Positions 18,052-27,218 of a DNA stretch of 64,000 bases are shown here, piece by piece. The notes below the pieces were generated by a model, which worked only from the letters and a program-made list of their open reading frames with translations, did not search any database and had not been told where the DNA came from. Both the position numbers and the translations under genes were made by a program. The DNA comes from Acinetobacter bereziniae LMG 1003 = CIP 70.12 (GTDB lineage: Bacteria; Pseudomonadota; Gammaproteobacteria; Pseudomonadales; Moraxellaceae), in contig NZ_KB849755.1 of NCBI RefSeq assembly GCF_000368925.1, positions 1 to 64,000 of the forward strand, written 5' to 3'. Within the stretch, counting starts at the first letter, position 1, and each line of letters starts with the position of its first letter.

Positions 18052-18996
18052 TCATAATGGCGTCTTTTCTTTACACATTGCAAGACTTTGAGCTTCGCGT
18101 AAATATACCCAAAAAATATCACCTGAATGCTGGATAATTTGCGGATATTTGCCCAAACCACGAGGAAAAGTGATGTCTAAAATTTCGTTTGTGGCGAGTG
18201 AAAAAATCTTTTGTTTACCTTTCCATTCGTCATTTTGGAAAACAGGTGTAAGCATTAAATACTTTTGTGAACTACTCAATAAGCCATTTACACCACGCTT
18301 TTTCTGATCAATTGAATGCAGATCTCCACTATCAATCAAAGTTTCAACAACCTTTCCCATTAAGTCAGTTTTGATAAAAGCATAATAATCCATTCCCCAC
18401 TTGTTTATGGATACCAATTGCCCACCCGCGCTAAATATATATAATTCATTATCTTGTAACATGACTGTATCAATTTTAGGTGGGTACTGCTTATCTTTGT
18501 GAGATGAGAATGTCTGTGCCTCTAATGTAATCCAACTTTTCCAGTAAGCTTGATGATTTATAACATCTAAATCCAGTAGTGCTAAATATCTTGTATCGTG
18601 CCCCATGCCATCACTGTTAAAGCAAATGGGGAAAACAGAACAATCACTTATTGAGTTTTTCCAATACAAGTTAAATCGTTGAGGGAGCGTTTCAGTTTTA
18701 TCTATCTTAATTGGCGCGAATCTGTTTTTTTCATGTGAATATAATAACAGCTCATTTTTGTCTTTAATGATGCCGAGTTGATGATTTACACAAAACAAAA
18801 CGGGTGAGTTTTCAAGTTGATAATATTTCTCACTGTAGCCTAGATCTATTGTTTTATATTTATCTTTAGACACATAGACGATTTGATATTTGTGATCTTC
18901 ACTATACGACAAGAATGCAGATGTATATTCATCTATACAAATTGCAGAAAGTATAGGACCGACAAAGATATCTTTTTGAATAAGCTCTAGTTTCAT
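18052..18996 (-). CDS. Unrecognised beta-rich protein
   Basis: A 314-residue protein without signal peptide or membrane segment. The sequence alternates short beta strands and turns, with aromatic-rich repeats such as NELLLYSHEKN, NELYIFSAGGQLVSIN and KIFSLATNEILDI. That suggests a beta-propeller-like fold. No catalytic motif is evident. It is the first gene of a two-gene unit with 16754-18013. Paired unknown cytosolic proteins of this kind often turn out to be immunity or stress factors, but nothing here proves it. Confidence 0.6.
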   Translation of the reverse strand: MKLELIQKDIFVGPILSAICIDEYTSAFLSYSEDHKYQIVYVSKDKYKTIDLGYSEKYYQLENSPVLFCVNHQLGIIKDKNELLLYSHEKNRFAPIKIDKTETLPQRFNLYWKNSISDCSVFPICFNSDGMGHDTRYLALLDLDVINHQAYWKSWITLEAQTFSSHKDKQYPPKIDTVMLQDNELYIFSAGGQLVSINKWGMDYYAFIKTDLMGKVVETLIDSGDLHSIDQKKRGVNGLLSSSQKYLMLTPVFQNDEWKGKQKIFSLATNEILDITFPRGLGKYPQIIQHSGDIFWVYLREAQSLAMCKEKTPL

Positions 18997-19155
18997 AAGT
19001 TCAATTCAGTTCGCTAAAATACAACTTGGATAACAACTTATATTAAATACTAAACTGCCTTACAGATGATGCGCATCAAGTACAGGATGATCTAAATGTT
19101 TGATTGTTTCTAAACATTTATTTTCACAGTCCAGTACAAACATCATCTGATGTTA

Positions 19156-20562
19156 TCATTTGTCCTTTTCATTGATGAGCTCAAAAGATAATTGATCAAT
19201 ATTTTTGTTTTTTGCATGAAACGCTGAAAGGTTGGATAAAACAATCACAGCAGTCTGATCTTTCACATTGATAACCATAGATGATGAATATCCACCTGTT
19301 CCGCCATTATGCCAAATTACATCCTTGCCATTAGGTGTTTTTAATAAGTGCCAAGCTAAACCAATTTTTAAATCTTTATTGATCTCAAAAGTCGGTGTAC
19401 GTGTTAAAGCTAACGCCGTATTCTTGGCGTCAAAATGTGCACGAGCAAACTTTGCTAAATCTTCTGTGGTTGAGAGCATTCCACCTGCACCAAACAAAAC
19501 GTCAAAGTCCCAATTCGGTATTATTTGACCCTCGGCATTCTGTCCTTTGACCAACTGATCAGCGAGATTATTTGAATTTACGAATGAATTTTTCATTTGA
19601 TATTGATCAAAAATTTTCTGCTGTAAAAGTGTTTGAAAACTAACTCCTTGTGATTGTCCAAGAGTATAACCGAGTAATCCTGCACCTAAGTTAGAATAAG
19701 CATATTTTTTTTGCGCTATATTTTCGATTGATAATGAATCTTGAAGATATTGTTCAATCTGACTTTTACCATAATCTTTATAAGGATTGCTTTGATTAGA
19801 TAAATCTAGATTATCAGGTAAGCGTGGTAAGCCAGAAGTATGGTTGGCTAAGTCTTTAAAGTTCAGTTGAATATTATTTCTAAATTTTAAAGCTGGATAA
19901 AACGAATTGATTTGATCCGTTAATTTAATTTGACCTTCATCAACCAGTGTAGCTAAAACAGTTGAGGTAAAGACTTTTGTAATTGATCCTATTTCAAATA
20001 CTTTATTTTTATTTTCAATCTCTTGAAGCTTGTTATTGGTTTTAATTACACCATAATATTTGACTTTATCCTTATCAAGGATTGCAATTGAAAGCTGAGT
20101 ATTATTCGGAAAATTTTGCGCATTGGTAAAGATGATGTTTGAAATCTCTTTAGGATACGTGTTCAGTGCGTTAACAGTATCGCTTTTTGTTTCTTTTTGT
20201 TGTTCATTCGGTTTAAAAAGAAGTCCACTGATGTGATTCTGATGATCGATCGAAATTTTCACAGTGAACTCCATTTTTTCAGACTTGGTTTTATAAAGTG
20301 CATAGTCACCTTGCTGCTCATTCAAAAACACTGTACTTTCAATTTTTCCTGCCTTGTTTTTTAATCCTGAAAAAAATTGTTTTGTTTTTTCAAGCGGCAG
20401 CGCTTGTTGCATTTCAGCAGAGAAATCATTAAAAATTTTCTCATACTGATCGGCATTAAAGTTGCTTATAAGCTTGTTCATGACCATTTTATAGTTTTCA
20501 TTTTGTGCAAATACTGAGGTTGAAGCCATAATTAATAATAAGATTAAAATCAGTCTTTTCAT
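19156..20562 (-). CDS. Exported serine hydrolase, class C beta-lactamase-like, with DUF3887 domain
   Basis: A 468-residue periplasmic protein. A signal peptide (residues 1-19, ending VFAQ) leads into a DUF3887-like domain (about 22-118). A serine beta-lactamase/penicillin-binding-like domain follows, with the nucleophile in SITK (Ser193-Lys196), the YSN triad (Tyr289-Asn291) and HNG (His418-Gly420) in place of KTG. The HxG form is typical of EstB/AmpH-type esterases and peptidases rather than true AmpC enzymes, so clear beta-lactam resistance is not expected. The role is probably peptidoglycan peptide or ester hydrolysis. It is a single gene. Confidence 0.82.
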   Translation of the reverse strand: MKRLILILLLIMASTSVFAQNENYKMVMNKLISNFNADQYEKIFNDFSAEMQQALPLEKTKQFFSGLKNKAGKIESTVFLNEQQGDYALYKTKSEKMEFTVKISIDHQNHISGLLFKPNEQQKETKSDTVNALNTYPKEISNIIFTNAQNFPNNTQLSIAILDKDKVKYYGVIKTNNKLQEIENKNKVFEIGSITKVFTSTVLATLVDEGQIKLTDQINSFYPALKFRNNIQLNFKDLANHTSGLPRLPDNLDLSNQSNPYKDYGKSQIEQYLQDSLSIENIAQKKYAYSNLGAGLLGYTLGQSQGVSFQTLLQQKIFDQYQMKNSFVNSNNLADQLVKGQNAEGQIIPNWDFDVLFGAGGMLSTTEDLAKFARAHFDAKNTALALTRTPTFEINKDLKIGLAWHLLKTPNGKDVIWHNGGTGGYSSSMVINVKDQTAVIVLSNLSAFHAKNKNIDQLSFELINEKDK

Positions 20563-20781
20563 AATGGGTAATAATAATTGTGAATGAGGAAAGATAATTT
20601 TTTACAGCGCGGATGCAATTAAACTATAGCAAAGATAATTTTTCAATCAAGTATGATAAATGAATTTATAAAATATTTTTTTATTCTATCTTAATATCTT
20701 TAATAAATAGTATTTTTATTTATATATTATTCACTTATTCTATAACATGATATTAATTTAAAATTATAGATTAAATCTATG

Positions 20782-21348
20782 TTATTTATTAAAGCGAGAT
20801 ATAAATGATGCACAATGAATAAAAATATGTTGTAGTATTTCAGACATAAAATGATAGGTATTTATCGGATATATCAGCTTTTTAATGGGAATTTCTAAAC
20901 CAATCATATTTTGGCTATTTTGTTCATCATATCTAAATAACTGATTTTTGGTCATCAGTGAAATATTATTTCCATCCATGTTTAGTTCTTGAATTTCATA
21001 ATATTTCCATTCAGGAACAGTATCAACTATGATAAATTTTGACAGACAATTTTAGGGTGTGTTGACAAATTCTCACTATTTTGAAATGCGCCTGTCGCAT
21101 CAAGCGCTTGAACAAGTAGTCGTATGCCAGAACCTCCACTAAATATGCCAATTATTTTATTATTTTTATCGAAATTTAATGTTTTTAAGTGGGTTAGAAC
21201 ACCTCGATCTAACTCATTCGATGTTACAAAAATTTGAGTCTGGTGACATAGAAAAGTAATTTTTTGATTTAAATTCCAAATCGCTTGTAATAAAAGTTGA
21301 TCAAGTTTGGTTTGCGGTTTTAAATGAATTGTTTTAAATCCTTTTCAT
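20782..21348 (-). pseudogene. Frameshifted remnant of an unrecognised gene
   Basis: On the minus strand an ATG at 21348 runs into a stop after four codons. One base over, an uninterrupted frame continues (KPQTKLDQLLLQAIWNLNQ...IFSGGSGIRLLVQALDATG) to a stop near 21050. A third frame overlaps there and reads on through VDTVPEWKYYEIQELNM to 20782. Joining the three frames gives about 188 continuous residues, so two single-base shifts (near 21343 and near 21050) most likely broke one gene. The 65-residue open frame 20782-20979 is its tail. I do not recognise the family. Confidence 0.6.
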
Positions 21349-21443
21349 ACAATTAAACATGAAAAAGAGAATGATCAGCTATAGATAAAATGAACCTATT
21401 GATCATTTTTCTATGAAAGAGATCTATTATTTTACACATAAAT

Positions 21444-21477
21444 AAAGATCGAATAAATCAAAATTTATTCGATCTTT
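21444..21477 (-). terminator. Terminator after the I78 inhibitor gene
   Basis: AAAGATCGAATAAA (21444-21457) pairs perfectly with TTTATTCGATCTTT (21464-21477), 30 bp past the stop codon of the gene above. Confidence 0.75.
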
Positions 21478-21506
21478 ACCATAACTTAATGATTTAAAGG
21501 TATAAA

Positions 21507-21815
21507 TTAACCACAACTTGCTTGGGTAATTTTTTTAGTCACTGGGTCAACAGTAACCGTCACGCGTTCTACACGATAATCCATTGTTACACCTTGATTT
21601 GGTGCAACTTTACGAACTATCGTGGCTTGTGTAAGTTGTTTAATTTTAGCTTCAGACATATCATTTTGACCAATCAATTGCGTCGCACGTTCAGCAATAC
21701 AAGTACTTTGCATATTTTGTGCTGATTGGTCTTGCGCAGCATTGGTTTGAATTGAAGAACATGCAGAAATTGCTAAACTTGCAATACCCAAACCGATAAT
21801 AGCAACATTTTTCAT
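21507..21815 (-). CDS. I78-family peptidase inhibitor lipoprotein
   Basis: A 102-residue lipoprotein: signal peptide with lipobox AISAC (cysteine near residue 19), then an I78 inhibitor domain. Family marks are CIAERATQLIGQ, the reactive region APNQGVTMDYRVERVTV and the terminal ASCG. I78 proteins such as elastase inhibitor AFLEI block serine peptidases, and in the envelope they may protect against host or self proteases. The ATG at 21815 is chosen; the GTG four codons earlier would spoil the signal peptide. It is a single gene with its own terminator. Confidence 0.85.
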   Translation of the reverse strand: MKNVAIIGLGIASLAISACSSIQTNAAQDQSAQNMQSTCIAERATQLIGQNDMSEAKIKQLTQATIVRKVAPNQGVTMDYRVERVTVTVDPVTKKITQASCG

Positions 21816-21920
21816 AAAGTGACCCACTCTGAATTTTTTGAATTAAAGCGATAACATAACAAAAAATGATAAGCTTAGAATATTTTTATATAAAACTCAT
21901 ACATTTATCATGCAAATAAA

Positions 21921-21949
21921 AACCAGTAATACATGATGCATTACTGGTT
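21921..21949 (-). terminator. Terminator after adhC
   Basis: AACCAGTAAT (21921-21930) and ATTACTGGTT (21940-21949) form a perfect 10-bp stem 30 bp beyond the dehydrogenase stop codon. Confidence 0.75.
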
Positions 21950-21977
21950 GTTTAAATTCTAAACCAGTATTGGGCAT

Positions 21978-23087
21978 TTAGAAGTTAATTACAGTGCGAA
22001 TTGATTTTCCTTCATGCATTAAATCAAATGCTTCATTGATATTTTCCAAGCCCATTGTATGTGTGACAAATGGTGCAAGTTGAATATCACCTTTCATTGC
22101 ATCTTCAACCATACCTGGCAATTGGCTACGCCCTTTGACACCACCAAACGCAGTACCTTTCCATGTACGCCCAGTCACCAATTGGAACGGGCGAGTAGAA
22201 ATTTCTTGACCTGCACCCGCAACACCAATAATTACAGATTGTCCCCAACCACGATGTGCACACTCAAGTGCAGAACGCATAACATTGACATTGCCAATAC
22301 ATTCAAAAGAGTGGTCTACTCCCCATCCGGTCATTTCAACAATCACCTCTTGGATAGGTCTGTCATAATCTTTAGGATTAACAAAGTCTGTTGCACCAAA
22401 CTCTTCAGCCAGTTTGAATTTTTCAGGGTTGGTATCCACCACGATAATACGCCCTGCTTTTGCTTGACGAGCGCCTTGAACAACAGCAAGACCAATACCA
22501 CCTAAACCAAACACAGCAACGGAATCACCTGGCTGCACTTTTGCAGTGTTGTGTACTGCGCCAATGCCTGTTGTTACACCACAGCCCAATAAACAAACCT
22601 GTTCAGGATTTGCCTCTGGGTTGATTTTAGCTAAGGACACTTCTGCAACTACCGTATATTCACTGAAAGTTGAGCATCCCATATAATGATAAATCGGCTC
22701 GCCATTATATGAAAAACGTGTCGTTCCATCAGGCATCACACCTTTACCTTGAGTCGCACGAACCGATGTACATAAGTTAGTTTTACCAGATTTACAGAAT
22801 AAGCATTCACCACATTCTGCAGTATATAATGGAATCACGTGATCGCCCGGTTTTACCGAAGTCACACCTTCACCAACTTCAATCACAATCCCTGCGCCTT
22901 CATGCCCTAAAACAGCTGGAAAAATACCTTCTGGATCATCACCAGATAAAGTAAAAGCATCTGTATGACATACGCCAGTATGCGTGATTTTCACCAAGAC
23001 TTCGCCTTTTTGTGGTGGAGCGACATCTATTTCCACTATTTTTAAAGGTTGCCCTGGACCAAATGCAACCGCAGCACGTGATTTCAT
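21978..23087 (-). CDS. frmA: S-(hydroxymethyl)glutathione dehydrogenase (class III alcohol dehydrogenase)
   Basis: A 369-residue zinc enzyme that oxidises S-hydroxymethylglutathione (the formaldehyde-glutathione adduct) with NAD and also reduces S-nitrosoglutathione. Catalytic zinc ligands are in HTGVCHTD and GHEGAG, structural zinc is held by four cysteines in CGECLFCKSGKTNLC, and the NAD site is GLGGIGLAVVQ. The segment CLLGCGVTTGIGAVHNTAKV is diagnostic for class III. AGGAAAT precedes the ATG. No frmR or frmB gene is adjacent, so control is not evident. Also called adhC. Confidence 0.93.
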   Translation of the reverse strand: MKSRAAVAFGPGQPLKIVEIDVAPPQKGEVLVKITHTGVCHTDAFTLSGDDPEGIFPAVLGHEGAGIVIEVGEGVTSVKPGDHVIPLYTAECGECLFCKSGKTNLCTSVRATQGKGVMPDGTTRFSYNGEPIYHYMGCSTFSEYTVVAEVSLAKINPEANPEQVCLLGCGVTTGIGAVHNTAKVQPGDSVAVFGLGGIGLAVVQGARQAKAGRIIVVDTNPEKFKLAEEFGATDFVNPKDYDRPIQEVIVEMTGWGVDHSFECIGNVNVMRSALECAHRGWGQSVIIGVAGAGQEISTRPFQLVTGRTWKGTAFGGVKGRSQLPGMVEDAMKGDIQLAPFVTHTMGLENINEAFDLMHEGKSIRTVINF

Positions 23088-23208
23088 CGCTAAATTTCCT
23101 TTTGGTTTGGTTTTTTAACAGTTGGACTACAGTAACCTTTTTTACTTTACAGATTCAACCATTAACTTGATGATATGATTTAGTAAAATCTAAATACTCA
23201 TTGTAAAA

Positions 23209-24756
23209 ATGAATAATTCAAAGACCTTCTTCGTCTTCATTATGCTGGCTTTTTCAATTACTGGATGTCGTCTTCCTATGAATCAATCACAACAAGAACA
23301 ACAGAGTCAGGTATATCAAGATCATTGGATCACAGAACCACAAGCAAAAAACATGCTAACGCAAGGTTTGACTGCATATCTTGCGATGAATGATGCCTTT
23401 CAAAGCATTGCTTCGCGCATACATTTAATTCGAAAAGCAAAATATACACTTGATTTACAATACTATATTTGGGCTGATGATTTTATTGGTAATCTCATGC
23501 TCCATGAATTACTCAAGGCAGCTGATCGTGGTGTAAAAGTCCGATTATTGATTGATGATCAAAATGGAACCAAAATAGATCGACAATTAAGCGCACTACT
23601 GACTCATCCCAATATCTCAATCAAACTCTACAATCCCTATAAGTTCAGACATTTCCGCGTGATGGACTATATATTTAGAGCACAACGAATTAATCATCGT
23701 ATGCACAATAAATTGATTATTGCTGATGGTGCTATTGCCGTGACTGGCGGACGAAATATCAGCAGTGAATATTTTGATGCCAGTGAATCTTTTCAATTTA
23801 CAGATATGGATGTGTTGTTTTTTGGTCAATCCGTTAATCGTGCCAACGAAGTCTTTACTGAATTTTGGAATTTTGAGCTGAGCTATCCAATTGAGCAATT
23901 TATTTCAAAAGGCTCCGCACAGGATTTAATTGATTTAAGAAAAAGTTTTGAAAAACTTGAACAAGCTGAGCACTCTACAGATGAAAAAGTAAATTTAGAG
24001 CAGAAAGAACTTGCCAATGAGCTGAATCAAAACAAAATCAATTGGGCTTATGCTGATTTCTTAGCAGATTCACCAAAGAAAAGTCTGGGAAAAGCACAAG
24101 GCAATCAATTGATTTCTCATCAAATTCATCAACATTTGGGTGATCCAAAACAAGAAATGGATTTGATTGCTGCATATTTTGTTCCGACGCAAAATGGAAC
24201 AGATTTTATCAGCCAATTTCCAAAACAAAATGTCAATGTCAGAATTTTAACCAATTCTTTTGTCGCAAATGATGTGGCTTTGGTGCACGCTTTTTATCAA
24301 AAATATCGTGTTGACCTATTAAAAAATGGCGCCAAACTCTATGAGTTTAAACCTTATATAGAGCGGAAACGCCGTACATGGTATGAGGTGGTTACAGGCA
24401 ATATTATTCCTAAAAAGGGTAAGAATAAGTCCAGTCTACATGCGAAATTTATCAATATTGACGACAAAGTCTTTATTGGTTCTTTTAACTTAGACCCTCG
24501 ATCATTCAACATCAACACTGAGGTTGGTCTTGTACTCAAATCAGATCCTTTACAAGAACAAATTTCTGATTTATTAGATCGAACCTTGCTGACTGTTGCC
24601 TATGAGCTCCAATTAAATTCTCAAGGGGAACTGATTTGGCTGGACTACCAAGCCGATGGTAAAGTAATCGAACATCATGTGGACCCTGAAACGACAAGAT
24701 TCCAAAGATTTATGATGTACAGTGTATCCTACCTTCCTCTTGAGTGGATGATGTAA
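23209..24756 (+). CDS. Phospholipase D-family lipoprotein (cardiolipin synthase-like)
   Basis: A 515-residue envelope protein. The signal peptide ends in lipobox SITGC (cysteine at residue 20). Two HKD motifs are present: HNKLIIADGAIAVTGGRN (His about 166) and HAKFINIDDKVFIGSFN (His about 411), both with the Asp and the following Gly-Gly/Gly-Ser-Asn. Proteins of this size and layout are PLD-type phosphatidyltransferases or phospholipases related to ClsC/YmdC. No partner gene is adjacent. Length and motifs are complete. Confidence 0.85.
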   Translation: MNNSKTFFVFIMLAFSITGCRLPMNQSQQEQQSQVYQDHWITEPQAKNMLTQGLTAYLAMNDAFQSIASRIHLIRKAKYTLDLQYYIWADDFIGNLMLHELLKAADRGVKVRLLIDDQNGTKIDRQLSALLTHPNISIKLYNPYKFRHFRVMDYIFRAQRINHRMHNKLIIADGAIAVTGGRNISSEYFDASESFQFTDMDVLFFGQSVNRANEVFTEFWNFELSYPIEQFISKGSAQDLIDLRKSFEKLEQAEHSTDEKVNLEQKELANELNQNKINWAYADFLADSPKKSLGKAQGNQLISHQIHQHLGDPKQEMDLIAAYFVPTQNGTDFISQFPKQNVNVRILTNSFVANDVALVHAFYQKYRVDLLKNGAKLYEFKPYIERKRRTWYEVVTGNIIPKKGKNKSSLHAKFINIDDKVFIGSFNLDPRSFNINTEVGLVLKSDPLQEQISDLLDRTLLTVAYELQLNSQGELIWLDYQADGKVIEHHVDPETTRFQRFMMYSVSYLPLEWMM

Positions 24757-24809
24757 GTTTAATGTAATGACACATTCAGTACCAATCAAGATATCTATCA
24801 TCGTGGATT

Positions 24810-25460
24810 TTACAAATAGCATTCAAATAAACAAAGCCCTTTAATCTCTTTGACTAGTTCAATATCTGTATATCCAGCCTGTTTTATACATTGAAAATGC
24901 TCATGCTTAGACATATACAGCTCATTGTTCTGCATTGCCTCATCGGCAAAAATGTGATCACAAACGAGATAAATTGCATCATGCTTTAATAGTTTTTTAA
25001 TTTGTTGATGAAACTGACTTGCATATTCTTTATGGCGTAATTCATGTAAAGCTTGATGGATAATCACCGCATCGAATTTACCCAATGAATTGTTCCAATC
25101 ATCTTGCTTAAAATCCTGAATCACAAATTCAGCTCTAGCTAACTCATCTGATGATAACTTACTTTTAGAAAGCTCATGCATAGGTTCTGAAAAGTCTAAA
25201 GCGGTATAGAAAATATCTGGACACTGACTCAGCAAATGCTTTGCAAAGAAACCCGGACCTGAACCAATTTCCAGCACACAAAAGCTTGACTCATCTTGAT
25301 CTTTAAATTGCTTTTCTTTGTATAAGTTCTGAATAAGATTGACATAATAATCAAAAAACTCATATCGCCATGGTCGTTTCTGATTCACTTCTTCAGCCCA
25401 TTGCAACGCATCTTGTGGATTTCTTAAATCAATTGGACTAGGTACATCCTGAGTATTCAT
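24810..25460 (-). CDS. Class I SAM-dependent methyltransferase
   Basis: A 216-residue cytosolic methyltransferase. The glycine-rich SAM site is VLEIGSGPGFFAKHLL (about residues 70-85), followed by the acidic ALDFSEPM and the post-II region FDAVIIHQALHEL. It lacks any substrate-recognition domain that would name the acceptor. AAGGAC precedes the ATG. It converges on the phospholipase D gene with 53 bp between the stops and no clear terminator. Confidence 0.8.
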   Translation of the reverse strand: MNTQDVPSPIDLRNPQDALQWAEEVNQKRPWRYEFFDYYVNLIQNLYKEKQFKDQDESSFCVLEIGSGPGFFAKHLLSQCPDIFYTALDFSEPMHELSKSKLSSDELARAEFVIQDFKQDDWNNSLGKFDAVIIHQALHELRHKEYASQFHQQIKKLLKHDAIYLVCDHIFADEAMQNNELYMSKHEHFQCIKQAGYTDIELVKEIKGLCLFECYL

Positions 25461-25661
25461 TGTCCTTTTTCCTTAAAAACAATCAGCAATTGCGTGTTAT
25501 TTAGGCATATTTTTAAACAATAGGGAAAATGATTCGATAAAAGTTTGTAATTGTTCTTATCCAAAAAATATTTTTGATGATTTCTATAACATATCGTTTT
25601 ACTGCAAAACTACTTTTTTGATTACTATAAATTCAACGTATTCATTACATCGTATATTGTA

Positions 25662-27062
25662 TCAAGAATTCTCTATTGAACTGTTTTGTAGCTGTTGAAT
25701 AGCTGTCTGTAAAATATCAAAAACCTTTTTATCAATACATTGTGCCACATTAAACCGCATGAATTGTTCACTTTGTTCTGCTTGGCTAAAGGAATTTCCG
25801 GGTGCCAAAATTAGACCATGCTTTAAACACAGTTTACTCAATTCAGCAGCTTGCACACCTTGAGGTAAAGTACACCATAAAAAAATTCCTGCTGTTGGAA
25901 TAACCCATGGCTTTATTCCCAATGTCTTTAACTTTTGAATTGTTTCATTGCTCAATTTTAGTAATTGTTTCTTTAACCAATCTAGGTGTCGAGGATAACT
26001 ACTATCCATCAGTGCTTGATAAATGATTTCAGCATTTAAATGGCTGGGACTGAAATTTGTCGCGATTCTTAGATCAATCAAATCATCTATAAGTTTAGGA
26101 TCAGCGATGATATAGCCACAGCGAACGGCTGCTGAAAGTGTTTTAGTAAAACTTCCTATTTGAATGACATGCTGAAAACCTGCTAAAGATGCATAACGGG
26201 GTGCTGGAATATATTCAAAATCAGCAAAAATTTCGTCTTCAATAATCATTAAGTCTGTTTGTTCAACCAGTTTTGAAATTTGATAAACAGTTTGTAATGA
26301 AATTGTCGCACCTGTTGGGTTGTGGATTCCAGAATTTGTCAGATAAATTTTTGGTTTTAAGCTTAGTGCTTGCTCAAATTTTGCTAGATCTGGTCCATTT
26401 TCGGTAAAAGGAATTGAAATAGCTTGAAGGTGATGCGCCTTGATGAGTGCACGAAAATTAAAATAACAAGGATCATCAATTAAAATCACATCCCCTGCGA
26501 CCAGTAAGTGTCGAAAAATTAGATCAATTGACTGTGTAGCTGAGTCAGTAATAAGAATTTGATTAAGTTGAAATTTTATTTGATATTGCTCTTTCTTTCG
26601 CGCAATCAGTTTTCGCAATTCAATATGACCATGGGGTGTTGCATAATCAATGAGCATTACGGCTTCTGATTTTGCAGCTGTTTTTAAAGCTTTACGTATG
26701 GTTTGCTCTGGCATCCAACTGGTTGGCAACCAGCCACATCCCGGTTTAAGCACCTCATTTTTTGCTTCAAGTGATTGCCTTGAAATCCATAGAGGGTCAA
26801 TTTCACGCTGATAATGTATGTCAGTCTCAATAACAGGCATTGGCTCTGATTTACCTCGTACGTAATAACCAGAACCGACTCGTGATTCTAAAACACCTTC
26901 TGCAATCAGTCTTGCATACGCTTCCACGATGGTGGAAACCGAACAGTGTAATTGTTTGGCAAGTTGCCTTACAGAAGGCAAACGGGAACCTGCAATTAAA
27001 CTTTTATTTGAAATTTGGTTGTTAATGAGTTGAATCGTTTGTTCTATTTTAGTTTTTTTCAC
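25662..27062 (-). CDS. MocR-type regulator (GntR winged helix with aminotransferase domain)
   Basis: A 466-residue regulator. Residues 1-72 form a GntR winged helix (SRLPSVRQLAKQLHCSVSTIVEAYARLIAEGVLESRVGSGYYV). Residues about 95-460 are a fold-type I aminotransferase domain with the PLP lysine in GSFTKTLSAAVRCGYI and an HNPTG motif. MocR proteins use PLP or PLP-amino acid adducts as effectors. The start codon is GTG behind AGGGGA. It is divergent from an EamA transporter gene across 156 bp, a common MocR-target arrangement, so it probably controls that exporter. The inverted repeat at 27172-27208 is the candidate site. Confidence 0.87.
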   Translation of the reverse strand: MKKTKIEQTIQLINNQISNKSLIAGSRLPSVRQLAKQLHCSVSTIVEAYARLIAEGVLESRVGSGYYVRGKSEPMPVIETDIHYQREIDPLWISRQSLEAKNEVLKPGCGWLPTSWMPEQTIRKALKTAAKSEAVMLIDYATPHGHIELRKLIARKKEQYQIKFQLNQILITDSATQSIDLIFRHLLVAGDVILIDDPCYFNFRALIKAHHLQAISIPFTENGPDLAKFEQALSLKPKIYLTNSGIHNPTGATISLQTVYQISKLVEQTDLMIIEDEIFADFEYIPAPRYASLAGFQHVIQIGSFTKTLSAAVRCGYIIADPKLIDDLIDLRIATNFSPSHLNAEIIYQALMDSSYPRHLDWLKKQLLKLSNETIQKLKTLGIKPWVIPTAGIFLWCTLPQGVQAAELSKLCLKHGLILAPGNSFSQAEQSEQFMRFNVAQCIDKKVFDILQTAIQQLQNSSIENS

Positions 27063-27171
27063 AAAAATTATCCCCTAACCCATCAAAACTCAAAGCTAAA
27101 TATCCCTCATTGTACTGGTTTTACTTCCATAACAGTTATTTAAAATTGTATTGGACTGTATATGTGTTTAT

Positions 27172-27208
27172 TCAATAAATCGGCATTTAATCAGTATAAA
27201 TTTATTGA
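27172..27208. promoter_or_regulatory. Inverted repeat in the MocR-EamA promoter gap
   Basis: TCAATAAAT (27172-27180) and ATTTATTGA (27200-27208) are exact inverted copies spaced 19 bp. They end 10 bp before the transporter start, so a bound protein would block its expression. Confidence 0.45.
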
Positions 27209-27218
27209 GTGATTTATC

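Noticed and set aside
19070..19146. 28-residue minus-strand frame just after the serine hydrolase
   Set aside because: Too short, no ribosome site, no partner; could be a remnant but cannot be supported.
19156..20562. AmpC-type beta-lactamase
   Set aside because: SxxK and YSN are present, but HNG replaces KTG and a DUF3887-like domain precedes; more like EstB/AmpH-type hydrolases.
22059..22505. 148-residue frame antisense to frmA
   Set aside because: Lies wholly inside a certain gene and shows no protein-like pattern.
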